Part shown: positions 1-9,188 of the stretch, in pieces
Layout: every line of letters begins with the position of its first letter
Position numbering within the stretch: the first letter of the stretch is position 1
Assembly (NCBI GenBank): GCA_016706365.1
Contig: JADJJU010000009.1
Span: forward strand, 13,501 to 77,500
Direction: 5' to 3'
Source of the DNA: Saprospiraceae bacterium
GTDB lineage: Bacteria; Bacteroidota; Bacteroidia; Chitinophagales; Saprospiraceae
Length of the DNA stretch: 64,000 nt
The notes under the pieces: generated by a model
Told to the model about the DNA's origin: nothing
Database searches by the model: none
What the model saw: only the letters and a program-made list of their open reading frames with translations
Made by a program: the position numbers and the translations under genes

Positions 1-253
1 TTTCAAGTATTTCTCTGACATCTTTAACTCCAGAATTGACAGCACTTATTGTATAGAATATTCTTCCTGATTGAGTTGCCAGAATCTGTGCCAGAGTAGT
101 TTTACCCACTCCGGGAGGTCCCCAAAATATCATGGAATGGATTCTGGCTTGTTCAAGTGCCTTTCGAAGAGGGCCATCTCTGCCTACCAGGTGCGATTGT
201 CCAACAAAATCATCCAATGTAGCAGGACGCATTCTTTCAGCTAATGGTATCAT
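1..253 (-). CDS. rarA: Replication-associated recombination protein A (AAA+ ATPase), N-terminal part only
   Basis: The first 84 residues of a clamp-loader-like AAA+ ATPase of the RarA/MgsA/WRNIP1 family, which acts at stalled replication forks. Visible are the family N-terminus (LAERMRPATLDDFVGQ, residues 4-19) and a Walker A loop GPPGVGKT at 45-52, followed by the start of the family region ISAVNSGVKDVREIL. The rest lies beyond the left edge of the window. The start chosen is the ATG just before IPLAERMRP, as is usual in the family. It is divergent from the SF1 helicase at 447, separated by about 190 bp. Identification is firm because the order of motifs is characteristic; a general DnaX-like protein would lack the RMRP start. 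Confidence 0.9.
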   Translation of the reverse strand, partial: MIPLAERMRPATLDDFVGQSHLVGRDGPLRKALEQARIHSMIFWGPPGVGKTTLAQILATQSGRIFYTISAVNSGVKDVREILE

Positions 254-446
254 TTTGATTCTTATAAAGGGATTCAAATGTCGCATTAATATACGTTATT
301 CAATAGATTTACTTATTTCTGATGAGCATTTCAATTGTGATTGAATGATTAGATTTACTTCCGGAATGGCTTCAGTGACAATAAACAATAAATAGAGCGC
401 GGTGTTACTCTGCCATTTACCATGCCACGAATGAATATTAACTCAA

Positions 447-2363
447 ATGGATGAATACATTCAGGATTATATCCGGAATTGGTTAAAAGCAATGGACATT
501 GAGCGTCAGGAGCAACAAGCTTTGTTTCAGTCTTTGCTTACGAATAAGCATGTGTTGGAAAGAGTACGTGATGGATTTACATGGTACCCTTTGAGTGTAA
601 AAGCCAATGGGTATGCATTGGGTGAAATTCCTTTTATAATAGTTGAAAGGCAGGAATCTCAGGTGAAGGAAGATCAGATGCAATCCGGCAAAACTGTCAG
701 ATTATTTTCTATGCAAAATGGAAAGGAACTCACTGCTGTAAAAGGCATTATCCATTATATTCAAAAAAGGCAGGCAAAAGTTTTTCTGCATGCTGATGAA
801 GTTCCGGATGAACTCCTTGAAGGCAAATTGGGAATGGATTTACTCCACGATGAGCAAACCTTCAAAGATATGCAGGCTGCCATGAAAAAAGTGATGGCAC
901 TTAAACCATCAGATCCTTTATACACAGCATTAAAATATTTTTACGGCTTCAACGAAAAATTCCCGGCAATTCAGCCAAAGAATATCATTCCCTTATCAGG
1001 CAGCTTAAATGAATCCCAGAATACCGCTGTTAATTTTGCTTTGGTATCTGAGGGAGTAAGTATCATTCATGGTCCTCCCGGTACAGGCAAAACAACCACC
1101 CTGATTCAGTTGATCAGGCAGTTATTAAAGGATGAAAAGCAAGTTTTAGTGACAGCACCCAGCAATGCGGCAGTGGATTTACTGACTGCTTTGATTCATG
1201 CTGAAGAAATTCCCGTGGTTCGTTTGGGGCATCTTTCGCGAATTGATCCTGAAATATTGGAATGTAGTCTTGAATCCCAGGTTTTATCTGATCCTGATTC
1301 TAAACAAATCAAAAAGGTAAGATTACAGGCTGATGAATATCGAAAGCTGTCCCAGCAGTACAAACGAAGTTTTGGGTATGAGGAGCGCCAACAGCGTAAG
1401 AGGTTAAAAAATGAAGCCAGGGAATTGAGTGATTGGGCTAAGGATCTGGAAGAAAGAGTAGTTCAAAAAATTGTTGAGCAATCGAGAGTCATTACCTGCA
1501 CTTTTACAGGAGCAAACTCAAGACCGATTCGTGATCTTCAATTTAAAACATGCATTATTGATGAGGCATCTCAGGCCTTACAAGCTGCTTCCTGGATACC
1601 TATTCTTAAGTCGGAAAGGGTTATTCTGGCTGGAGACCCTTTCCAGTTGCCACCAACTGTTAAATCGATACAGGCTGCAAGACTGGGACTGTCTGAAACA
1701 CTTTTGGATTTGGCCATAAAGAATGAAAGACCATTACATTTATTAGATACTCAGTACCGAATGAATAATGTCATAATGGGTTTTTCAAATCAATGGTTTT
1801 ATAAAGGAGCATTGAAAGCTCATGAGTCTGTTGCGGATCATGTATTGCCTCTATTCAATCACGACACTGATGCAGTCATTACCTTCATTGATACAGCGGG
1901 ATGCGGATTTACTGAATCCATAAATCCTGAAACCAGAAGTTATTTCAATAAAGATGAATATCTAATTTTGAGAGAGCATTTGGATCCTTTGTTACATCAA
2001 AATTTTGTCACTCAACCCAATGTAGGAATTCTATCACCCTATAAGGCCCAGGTCCACTTTATCAAGGATGAGTTGGAAGAAGATGTTACTTTTCCTTTTC
2101 CTGTAAACGTTCAGACTATTGATTCTTTTCAGGGGCAGGAGCGGGATATAATTTATATCTCCCTTGTCCGGTCCAATGATTCTATGGAGATTGGCTTTTT
2201 AAAAGATTATCGCAGGATGAATGTGGCGATGACCAGAGCGAGAAAACATTTGGTAATTATAGGCGATAGTGCTACGATTGGCAATGATGCATTTTATCAG
2301 GCATTCCTGGAATATGTAGAAAAGCATGGTGCTTATCGATCTGCATGGGAATGGATACAATGA
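447..2363 (+). CDS. IGHMBP2/SMUBP-2-like superfamily 1 helicase
   Basis: A 638-residue SF1B-type DNA/RNA helicase of the Upf1/IGHMBP2 group. Motif I is GPPGTGKTTT near residue 209, motif II is IIDEASQA near 371, motif III surrounds LAGDPFQLPPT, motif V is TIDSFQGQERD near 557 and motif VI is MNVAMTRAR near 591. The roughly 200 residues before motif I form the beta-barrel-like 1B region of this family, and a basic coiled insertion lies between motifs Ia and II. Length is normal for bacterial members. The protein presumably unwinds nucleic acid 5'-3'; its substrate is not evident from the sequence. It lies head-to-head with rarA, which would suit a role in genome maintenance, but this is only context. 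Confidence 0.9.
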   Translation: MDEYIQDYIRNWLKAMDIERQEQQALFQSLLTNKHVLERVRDGFTWYPLSVKANGYALGEIPFIIVERQESQVKEDQMQSGKTVRLFSMQNGKELTAVKGIIHYIQKRQAKVFLHADEVPDELLEGKLGMDLLHDEQTFKDMQAAMKKVMALKPSDPLYTALKYFYGFNEKFPAIQPKNIIPLSGSLNESQNTAVNFALVSEGVSIIHGPPGTGKTTTLIQLIRQLLKDEKQVLVTAPSNAAVDLLTALIHAEEIPVVRLGHLSRIDPEILECSLESQVLSDPDSKQIKKVRLQADEYRKLSQQYKRSFGYEERQQRKRLKNEARELSDWAKDLEERVVQKIVEQSRVITCTFTGANSRPIRDLQFKTCIIDEASQALQAASWIPILKSERVILAGDPFQLPPTVKSIQAARLGLSETLLDLAIKNERPLHLLDTQYRMNNVIMGFSNQWFYKGALKAHESVADHVLPLFNHDTDAVITFIDTAGCGFTESINPETRSYFNKDEYLILREHLDPLLHQNFVTQPNVGILSPYKAQVHFIKDELEEDVTFPFPVNVQTIDSFQGQERDIIYISLVRSNDSMEIGFLKDYRRMNVAMTRARKHLVIIGDSATIGNDAFYQAFLEYVEKHGAYRSAWEWIQ

Positions 2364-2444
2364 TTTTCTGAGGAAGCGTTTTGCATACAAATCTGCTTAT
2401 CGTGGAATTGAAAAGAAAATTTCGCTGGATTGATTCAAATGCAA

Positions 2445-2452
2445 TATATTTG
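2445..2452 (+). promoter_or_regulatory. Bacteroidota-type -7 box (TATATTTG)
   Basis: Matches the Bacteroidota sigma-A consensus TAnnTTTG exactly, about 55 bases before the small gene at 2508. No convincing TTG/TTTG -33 box stands at the expected spacing, so the call rests on the -7 box and position only. Confidence 0.4.
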
Positions 2453-2507
2453 TGTATTCAATAAGGGGTTAGCGGCATACTTATACAACACCTAATATTA
2501 ATTATAA

Positions 2508-2684
2508 GTGGAAAAAGAGATTAGTGAGATTCAGACTGAAGCTTTGAGGAACCTAGGAAGGGAATTAAATGAGCAAGAATTGCAAAGTTTTCTCGATTTG
2601 AAAATCATGGAAGCTGCATTTGAGAACATTGACATCGCTCATCCGGAAGAATTGAAGTCGGTCACCCCTAAATCAAAAGAATAA
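2508..2684 (+). CDS. Small hypothetical protein (58 aa)
   Basis: An open frame beginning with GTG and ending TAA encodes MEKEISEIQTEALRNLGREL followed by a charged, helix-prone stretch and the tail SVTPKSKE. It has no signal peptide, membrane segment or recognised domain. Composition (many E, L, K, few rare residues) is that of a genuine protein, it fills the gap between the helicase and the convergent two-component operon, and a good -7 box lies upstream. Function unknown. It could be a regulator or partner of the neighbouring kinases or of the helicase, but nothing in the sequence decides this. Confidence 0.5.
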   Translation: MEKEISEIQTEALRNLGRELNEQELQSFLDLKIMEAAFENIDIAHPEELKSVTPKSKE

Positions 2685-2698
2685 TTAGGAAACAATTC

Positions 2699-3094
2699 TT
2701 ATAAACTGAGGCTTGCTATCGTTACTTTTAGCGCTTCGACATCCAGTGGTTTATTTATAAAGCCATTGAGGTTAATATTTTGCCCTGCCCTGCGGATGTC
2801 TTTTGGGTCAATGGAGGAAGAAAGCATGTAAATTGAGTACCTCTTTTTAGTTTCGGTGGGCAGATTTTCAAACTTATCTAAGAACGCAAATCCATCCATT
2901 TCAGGCATCATCATATCCAATAGAATCACTGTATGATCAACCCCGGAGGCCTGCTCGTCAATATATACAATAGCTTCTGTTCCTTTTGTAAACTTTCTGA
3001 TATTTTGCGTAACTCCGCCTATAGATAATAATTTTTCTATTATCATTAAATCTACAGGGTTGTCATCAATAACTATAAAAGGAAAACTCATCAT
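2699..3094 (-). CDS. Single-domain response regulator (CheY-like receiver)
   Basis: A 131-residue stand-alone receiver. The acidic pair is D10-D11 (IDDNP), the phospho-accepting aspartate is D60 in LLDMMMPEMDG, a Ser in the MLSSS stretch gives the switch residue, and the conserved lysine is in NKPLD near the end. There is no output domain, so it would act by protein contact or as a phosphate shuttle. Its start overlaps the stop of the hybrid kinase by four bases, so the two are very probably translationally coupled. It is the last gene of the five-gene minus-strand signalling operon. Confidence 0.9.
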   Translation of the reverse strand: MMSFPFIVIDDNPVDLMIIEKLLSIGGVTQNIRKFTKGTEAIVYIDEQASGVDHTVILLDMMMPEMDGFAFLDKFENLPTETKKRYSIYMLSSSIDPKDIRRAGQNINLNGFINKPLDVEALKVTIASLSL

Positions 3095-4185
3095 GATGGG
3101 CTTAGGGTGGGTAAATATACATAAAAAGAAGTTCCTTCTCCTATGGTAGTTTCATAATATATTTCACCCCCCAACTTATTTACACACTGATGAACAATAA
3201 AAAGTCCCAATCCCATTCCTGATTTTGGGTGATGAGATCTTTTAAACATATCAAATAGTTTTATCCTCATCGATTCCTCAATTCCTGACCCATTGTCTAC
3301 AATTTCAAAACATGTTTTGCCATCTTTATAATAGGATCTTATTTGAATAGACTTATTTACTTCATCCGGGCGTTGATATTTAACTGCATTTTGAATAAGA
3401 TTCCTAAATATCAGGTGCAGCTTAAGTTTATCACTTACTATTTCCTTATCAGTTTGTAAATCGAACTCAAACTTTACATCTTTGGCGTCAGGATGAAATT
3501 TTATTTCCTGGATCAGATCTTCAAAAAGTTCACTTAAATTGACAGATTCTTCTACAATCTCCAGTCTGTTGCCCCGGTAGTAATTTATAATATTTAGAAC
3601 ATACTGATCCATTTTGTCTACGACTTGTTCGATCATGTCCATGTATTCACCTTGTTTCTCTCCTTCCATTTTCGCAACATTCATTATGCCCTTCAGAGTT
3701 GTAAGAGGAGACCTGAGATCGTGGGAAGCACTGTACACGAATTGATCTAATTCATCATAAGCTTTTTGTAGCTCTACCGTTTTTACATCTAATTCCTTAC
3801 GTGTACGGAAAATATCTTTTGCATTTTCGATGGAGTTTCTAACTTCATTTTCGTTCCAGGGCTTAGTAAGGAATCTGTAGACAGATCCTTTGTTGATTGC
3901 GTCAATGACCGCCTGAATATCTACAAAACCTGTCAGGAGAATTCTTATGGGATCAGGATGCGTGTGGACCAGGTCATTAAAAAAATCAGTACCTGACTGA
4001 ATCGGCATACGCTGATCCGAAACAACCACTTCAATTTGATTAGCATTGAGATGCTGGTAAGCTTCTTCAGGTGTAAGTGCCAGGAAAACTTCATATTCCC
4101 GGCGAAAAACTGCTTTGAATGCTTGCAAATTGTTCTGCTCATCATCAAGGTAAAGTACCTTTACCTTATCAGCTGATATTGTCAT
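3091..4185 (-). CDS. Receiver-histidine kinase hybrid (REC-HisKA-HATPase)
   Basis: A 364-residue soluble kinase with the receiver in front. Receiver: D14-D15 acidic pair, phospho-aspartate D57 in the SDQRMP motif, lysine in LTKPWNE. After a short coiled linker comes a HisKA dimerisation domain with H-box SASHDLRSPL (histidine near residue 156), then an ATPase domain with N-box RNLIQNAVKY, G1 DNGSGI and G2 SGMGLGLFIV. No membrane segment or sensor domain is present, so input most likely arrives by phosphotransfer to D57 from the adjacent 7TMR-DISM kinase, whose stop it overlaps by 17 bases. The receiver is strikingly like that of the regulator at 8658. Confidence 0.9.
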   Translation of the reverse strand: MTISADKVKVLYLDDEQNNLQAFKAVFRREYEVFLALTPEEAYQHLNANQIEVVVSDQRMPIQSGTDFFNDLVHTHPDPIRILLTGFVDIQAVIDAINKGSVYRFLTKPWNENEVRNSIENAKDIFRTRKELDVKTVELQKAYDELDQFVYSASHDLRSPLTTLKGIMNVAKMEGEKQGEYMDMIEQVVDKMDQYVLNIINYYRGNRLEIVEESVNLSELFEDLIQEIKFHPDAKDVKFEFDLQTDKEIVSDKLKLHLIFRNLIQNAVKYQRPDEVNKSIQIRSYYKDGKTCFEIVDNGSGIEESMRIKLFDMFKRSHHPKSGMGLGLFIVHQCVNKLGGEIYYETTIGEGTSFYVYLPTLSPS

Positions 4186-6349
4186 GTGTTAGTTTAGGTA
4201 ATTTGATTGTAAATTTAGTCCATTCTCCGGGTTCACTATCGACGGTAATATGACCTTTATGACTTTCAATTATTTTGTAAACTATAGATAGTCCCAGCCC
4301 GGTACCTTCTCCTACCGGTTTTGTTGTGTAAAATGGATCAAATATTCTGTTTCTGACATCTTCCGGAATTCCGGGGCCATTATCCATAAATTCAATTTCA
4401 ATATGATTCTCAAAATTTTTGGCATGTATAGTGATTTTTCCTCCTGAAACATTGCCGTATTTGCCTTTAAGAGCATACAGTGAATTTGACAAAATGTTCA
4501 TGAATACCTGGTTAAGTTTGCCCGGATAACAATCGATTTCAGGCAACTCATCGTAATATTTCGTGATTTCAATCACTCCCCCCATTGCACTATTTAACAA
4601 TACCAACGTTGAGTCAATACCTTCATGAACAAAAGCTTTTTTCAAATCCTGCTCATCGAGCCTTGAAAAATTTCTTAAGCTTTTTACGATCTCTACAGTT
4701 CTGTTAGCTCCTTCTGCCATTCCTTTCAGAAGCATAGTAATTTCTTCATTCAGATAATCAAATTCAAGCTCTTCTTTCATTTTATCAATCTCCGCAACTA
4801 CATCTGCAGGAGCCTTCTGATCATATGCAGCAATGATACTAAGCAAATCATCAACATCCCTTTTCAAAGGTTTGATATTGGAACTGACAAAGTTGATTGG
4901 GTTATTGATTTCATGAGCGACACCTGCTGTCAATTGTCCGAGGGATGCCATTTTTTCAGCTTCGACGAGTTGAGTCTGCGTTTCTCTCAGGTTATTTAAG
5001 GTGTATTCAAGGTCTAAGTTTGCATGGCTCAATTCTTTTGTGCGCTCCTCAACTTTTGTTTCCAAAATTACATTTTGCTCACGGATGATTCTTTCGTTTT
5101 CAGTCGAGATCATCAATGCTTCAGCCTGGGATTTCTCTTTTTCTCTTTTGAGAATATTGATTCTGTCAGCTAACGCAACAGAAAGCAGTACAGCTTCCAA
5201 TGCTGAGCCTATTTGCAGAGAATTATCTGTGAGGAGATTGAATGTGAAAAACCCAAAATTTCTCAATACAAAAACGATGATTCCGGCTATAAAGAATATC
5301 CAGGCAAAAAGGAAAAACCGGGCACTTCTGTCTTTCTTCCAAAGGGCCAGATAGCTCGAAAATCCAAGAGCGAATATTCCTATTGTCAGTCCTCCGAAAT
5401 CCAGAAACCAATAACTGGCCAGTGGAAAACCGAGTAGCATAGAAATGATTGCGGATGCATATATGAGATAATAGATGTTCAGGATCTTATTAATCAAGGG
5501 CAATTTCTCCTTCAACTGTAAGAAATTCTGAGTGAAACCAATAGCTCCAAAGCCCGCAATTCCGGAAAAGAAAACAATACTAAACTGATGAAAATCCGGC
5601 ATCGTAGGCCAGAGTAATATTCTCAGGTATCCTGCAAGCCCTGCTTGTGCCAATCCAAAGAAGAGTATATAAATAACATAGTATAAATAGCTGTTATCCT
5701 TGATGGTAATGAAAAGAAAAAAGTTGTAGAAAAACATGACCAGCATGATACCGAAATAGATACCAAAGAATAAGTTGAGCCGATAGTTGCTATTATTAAT
5801 AGAATCATCTGTTCCAATCCTGATGGGGACTACAATGTTTTCCTTAGAATACACTTTAAACATAAACTGATAAATACTGTCCTTTGGAAATTCCAGCTGA
5901 AATCTTGGATTATTGTGGATAATTTGACCTTTCACCGGAGCGATCCAGTCACCCTGGACTCCCAGAAGTACAGCTCTGTCTCCGGAAATTCGATACAAGG
6001 AAATGCTGTCTACCTGAGCATTTAAAACTTCAAGAATCAGATTGCTCTGATTGGTCTGATTTTGGATGGCTATATTTATCCAGACAGGTTTTTTGACAAA
6101 GGGAAGTGAAACTGCTTCGCTTGTGTTTACACTGAAATTACAGGAATTGAGCACCTCAATGGGAGTCATGCTTTCATCAGCATCGTAACAAACCCTTGTC
6201 TTTTGGCTGATCATGGTATTGATGCGATCCTGATTCAGTACAAAAAACGGGGTATCATCTGAGATGGTTTGGCCAAATGCAAACATTGCCTGCATGTAAA
6301 ACCAACACAAAAGAATTGTTGATTTAAAGTTTAGGCAATTTAAATTCAT
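4169..6349 (-). CDS. 7TMR-DISM membrane sensor histidine kinase
   Basis: A 726-residue membrane sensor kinase. A hydrophobic signal ending AMFAFGQ is followed by an extracytoplasmic beta-sandwich of about 150 residues (7TMR-DISMED2 type, a possible carbohydrate or small-ligand binder), then about seven closely spaced membrane helices, a coiled coil rich in E and K, a HisKA domain with H-box GVAHEINNP (histidine near 479), N-box MNILSNSLYAL, G1 DNGPGI and G2 GEGTGLGLSIV. The F box FDPFYTTKP is intact. Its start overlaps the acyltransferase stop by 26 bases, and its own stop overlaps the hybrid kinase start, tying ligand sensing to the enzymes in one operon. Confidence 0.9.
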   Translation of the reverse strand: MNLNCLNFKSTILLCWFYMQAMFAFGQTISDDTPFFVLNQDRINTMISQKTRVCYDADESMTPIEVLNSCNFSVNTSEAVSLPFVKKPVWINIAIQNQTNQSNLILEVLNAQVDSISLYRISGDRAVLLGVQGDWIAPVKGQIIHNNPRFQLEFPKDSIYQFMFKVYSKENIVVPIRIGTDDSINNSNYRLNLFFGIYFGIMLVMFFYNFFLFITIKDNSYLYYVIYILFFGLAQAGLAGYLRILLWPTMPDFHQFSIVFFSGIAGFGAIGFTQNFLQLKEKLPLINKILNIYYLIYASAIISMLLGFPLASYWFLDFGGLTIGIFALGFSSYLALWKKDRSARFFLFAWIFFIAGIIVFVLRNFGFFTFNLLTDNSLQIGSALEAVLLSVALADRINILKREKEKSQAEALMISTENERIIREQNVILETKVEERTKELSHANLDLEYTLNNLRETQTQLVEAEKMASLGQLTAGVAHEINNPINFVSSNIKPLKRDVDDLLSIIAAYDQKAPADVVAEIDKMKEELEFDYLNEEITMLLKGMAEGANRTVEIVKSLRNFSRLDEQDLKKAFVHEGIDSTLVLLNSAMGGVIEITKYYDELPEIDCYPGKLNQVFMNILSNSLYALKGKYGNVSGGKITIHAKNFENHIEIEFMDNGPGIPEDVRNRIFDPFYTTKPVGEGTGLGLSIVYKIIESHKGHITVDSEPGEWTKFTIKLPKLTHDNIS

Positions 6350-7076
6350 GAGTACTCACATTATGTAACTTTAGGTCGTATTCGATTTCAACTTCGAAGT
6401 TGCGACCGGGAATTTTTTCCAACATGACAGTATGAAGATTCTTTCTGAGATACAAAATGGAATCTCTTTCATATTCGTCAGCATCCTCAAGTGTCTCCGT
6501 ATTTTTAAGCAATACCACTGTAGCCAGAAGGTCAAGTTTAGGATAATAAAATGTACCCTCGTTACCGACCTCATCATAAATAACGCATCCGACTTTATTT
6601 GCAAATCTAACAGTGGTAGGCGCGCAAAGTGCAAAAATAGACTTTATTCCGACTTGCTCAGAAATAACTACTCCTGCTTTTGTGGCAAAGAAAGCTCCGA
6701 CCCCCATTCCGGCCACTTCTCTTGAGTTCCAAAGTCCGCATAATTCACTGGTCCCATCATTTGTCAGGTTGTCAACTATGGAGTAAATTTTAGGGTCCAT
6801 GTACCCTGTAGCATCCTCTATTGGTAGCGGAGTCCTCCTGTCAGCTGCCTGAATACGGGCGCCCCCATAAACTTTACTTCTGTCCAATGATTCTACTACT
6901 ATTGTAAATGAAGAAGAATTATACATCCAATCATGATTGGAAGAAGTCACTTTTTTTATTCCTATTAATTCAAGAACTCGTGCATGTCCTTCAATAAACT
7001 TAATACAAGTCTCCGGATCGTCAGTTGATCTGAAAGCTCTAAGTCTTATTTTTGGTACCGGTGCGCTTGCGGACAT
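6324..7076 (-). CDS. GNAT-fold acyltransferase, autoinducer-synthase-like
   Basis: A 250-residue protein with the layout of a GNAT acyltransferase that recalls LuxI-type autoinducer synthases and related N-acyl amino acid synthases. After an N-terminal region with RLRAFRSTDDPE comes VYGGARIQAADRRTPLPIED, then SELCGLWNSREVAGMGVGA (comparable to the LuxI segment ending ELSRF) and SIFALCAPTTVRFANKVGC, which resembles the GNAT motif B helix. It has no signal peptide. It lies 9 bases after the E1-like gene and overlaps the sensor kinase, so it may make or modify a signal that the kinase reads. Substrate is unknown, and an ordinary acetyltransferase remains possible. Confidence 0.65.
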   Translation of the reverse strand: MSASAPVPKIRLRAFRSTDDPETCIKFIEGHARVLELIGIKKVTSSNHDWMYNSSSFTIVVESLDRSKVYGGARIQAADRRTPLPIEDATGYMDPKIYSIVDNLTNDGTSELCGLWNSREVAGMGVGAFFATKAGVVISEQVGIKSIFALCAPTTVRFANKVGCVIYDEVGNEGTFYYPKLDLLATVVLLKNTETLEDADEYERDSILYLRKNLHTVMLEKIPGRNFEVEIEYDLKLHNVSTHEFKLPKL

Positions 7077-7085
7077 AATTGTAAT

Positions 7086-8181
7086 TTAAATCAATTGATT
7101 TAGATCTACAAAATATCGTCCGGATTCTTTATGCTTATCCAGGAAAATTCGTCTGCCTATGTCTGCACATAAGGCTCCTCCAAGTACCACTGAAGAAGCC
7201 AACTGAGGCCATGTGCTTATAGATCTGCCTATTTCAGAAAATGAATATTTTGCTTCGGATGAAGCGGCTTCAAAGTCAAGAATGGATAAAAGAATTTTTA
7301 TTCTGTCTGCCGGGTTCTTGAAATCCATTTCATTTAAATCCAGATGCTCCAGACGACCATGAATAATAGGTCTTCCCGGCTCCAGATCAAACCTCTCAAT
7401 ATCCAACTGACCCCTGTCACTCGTGTCCATCACCACCGGAATCATGTACTCTTTTGCTTTCTGGCGAATCATAATTTTCATCTCCATGCTATCACACTCA
7501 TCAAAAATTAGATCTGCCTTCAGATCTCCTGTGCATAATAAAGGAAGATTGTTTTCATGTAATCCATCTTCCCAGATAAGGATATCAAGGTATGGATCAA
7601 TCTCTGCGATCTCTCTGGCTGCTATGATTACTTTCGGTACTTCTAAATTGTGAATGCCTGTTCGAATCCGATTAAGATTGCTCAAATCCAGGGTATCGAA
7701 ATCAATCAAAATAAACCTGCCTGCAATTCTTTCTGATGCACATGTCAGGGCTACACTTTGTCCGACAGACAATCCTACAATTGCAATTGTTTTTGTGGAA
7801 AGAATTGCCTGTTCATCAGCTGTTATTTTATACTTATTTCTATTTGTACGAAGTTCAATGAAATCCTCTTTTTCAATGTGTGGACTACCCGATTTTGCCA
7901 GGGATAATAAATCCAGCTGCCCTGCACCCACATGTTTTCAGGTGAAACGATTTTATTAAATTCCTGCTCCAAATTCTCCGGAGTCCAGCGAATTGTTGCA
8001 TTTCTGCTTTTAATTAAGTCTTTTAATTGAGTGGAGTATGTATCAGCAACTTGCAGCTGAGGATCTTTTCGAATCAATTCAGAAAATGAACTGATATCAT
8101 CTTTTTGTCCAAAGAATAAATAATTGGCTTCCAGGATAACCTGTCAGATTGTCCAGCCCTCTGCTTCAATATATGCTCCAT
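7086..8181 (-). CDS. E1/ThiF-like adenylating protein (Rv1355c-like), two frameshifts
   Basis: Three consecutive frames join into one protein of about 365 residues if one A is restored in each of two A5 runs (7869-7873 and 8102-8106). The joined text reads smoothly (SLDKKDDISSFSELIRKD and VVHTLKKEDFIELRTNRNKY). The domain is ubiquitin-activating-enzyme/ThiF-like: Rossmann glycine loop IAIVGLSVGQS near residue 132, then LIDFDTLDLSNLNR, the ATP-binding signature of this fold, and EVPKVIIAAREI. I see no CxxC zinc sites. From memory it resembles the ThiF part of mycobacterial Rv1355c-type proteins. Such enzymes adenylate a carboxylate. First gene of the signalling operon, 9 bases before the acyltransferase. 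Confidence 0.75.
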
Positions 8182-8657
8182 GTTAAGTTAATATACCGCG
8201 AACAAAATCTAAAACTAAAGGAACGCATAAGGTTGTCAATTTCCATTCCCCGATATCATAATTACAGTTTTCATGCCAAATATAATTGTTGGCTATAAAT
8301 TCTGTTCCAAAGATAATTTAATTGTACAAATAAGGGAATTATCTAATATGTATAATTCTGTTTTTTATTAATTCTGTAGTCTTTATTCAAAAGTGAAACA
8401 AACATTTTTCGCTTGATTCTTTATGCAAGAAAACCATTTAATTTAATTACTACAGTGAATATAGCCTTGATATTTGTTTAAATATTATCAGTGTGATTTA
8501 TGTAATTGATTGCTGATTTTACTCCGGTATCATTTACAGATTTCATGGCCTACATGAAAGATTTATTTCATACATAATTGCTTTATTTCAAAATTATTCT
8601 CTATGTTCGTGAGAGTTTTAAGAGTGAAAGTATAAATAGCCGGTACATAAGATATAT
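8182..8657. other. Divergent intergenic region without a recognisable gene
   Basis: About 475 AT-rich bases between the E1-like operon and the plus-strand receiver gene. No RNA gene, long hairpin or convincing coding frame was found. It must carry promoters for both directions. A TATGTTCG near 8602 is a one-mismatch -7 box for the plus strand, too weak to call firmly. Confidence 0.5.
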
Positions 8658-9125
8658 ATGTCTGAAGCAAAGCCTATTCGGATATTGTATGTAGATGATG
8701 AGATGAATAATCTCGTATCTATGAAGGCTACTTTCCGGCATGATTTCAAGATATATACTGCCATCTCAGGAATGGAAGGTCTTGAGTTTTTAAAGAAAGA
8801 ACAGGTAGATATCATTATCACCGATCAAAGGATGCCTGAGATGACAGGAGTGGAGTTTTTGGAACAGGTGATCAAACTCTATCCCGATCCTGTCAGAATC
8901 TTATTGACCGGCTATACTGACCTTCAGGCCGTAATCGATGCAGTTAATAAAGGGAAAATTTATTATTATCTTAATAAGCCCTGGGACCCTCAGCAATTAA
9001 AAACTACCATTCAAAATGGATATGAGATTTATCAACTCAGGGAGGAAAATTTAAACTTGATCAAAGAATTGGAAAGAGTAAATGAACAGTTAGGATTTTT
9101 GCTTAGGCAAAAACTGCTTTCATAA
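8658..9125 (+). CDS. Response regulator receiver with coiled-coil tail
   Basis: A 155-residue receiver: acidic pair in YVDDE (residues 13-14), phospho-aspartate in ITDQRMPEMTG near 56, lysine in LNKPWDP, then a helical tail (YQLREENLNLIKELERVNEQ) ending abruptly after about 20 residues. The domain is closely similar to the receiver of the hybrid kinase at 3091-4185, which continues at the same point into its HisKA domain. It may therefore be a truncated paralogue or a deliberately short decoy or phosphate acceptor. It has no DNA-binding or enzymatic output. It is divergent from the signalling operon, across about 475 bp, and is followed by a transporter gene after 63 bp. Confidence 0.85.
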   Translation: MSEAKPIRILYVDDEMNNLVSMKATFRHDFKIYTAISGMEGLEFLKKEQVDIIITDQRMPEMTGVEFLEQVIKLYPDPVRILLTGYTDLQAVIDAVNKGKIYYYLNKPWDPQQLKTTIQNGYEIYQLREENLNLIKELERVNEQLGFLLRQKLLS

Positions 9126-9188
9126 GACCAATTATTCAAAAACCCGCAACCCAAAGTATCCACATTATTTAAATTATAAGAGAAATAC

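Noticed and set aside
447..2363. Phage or plasmid helicase suggesting a mobile element
   Set aside because: The helicase is a chromosomal IGHMBP2-like type beside rarA, and no phage or mobilisation genes accompany it.
7086..8181. Programmed ribosomal or transcriptional slippage at A-runs in the E1-like gene
   Set aside because: Two slips in one gene and similar breaks in GG, CC and T runs of ordinary metabolic genes make sequencing error much more likely.
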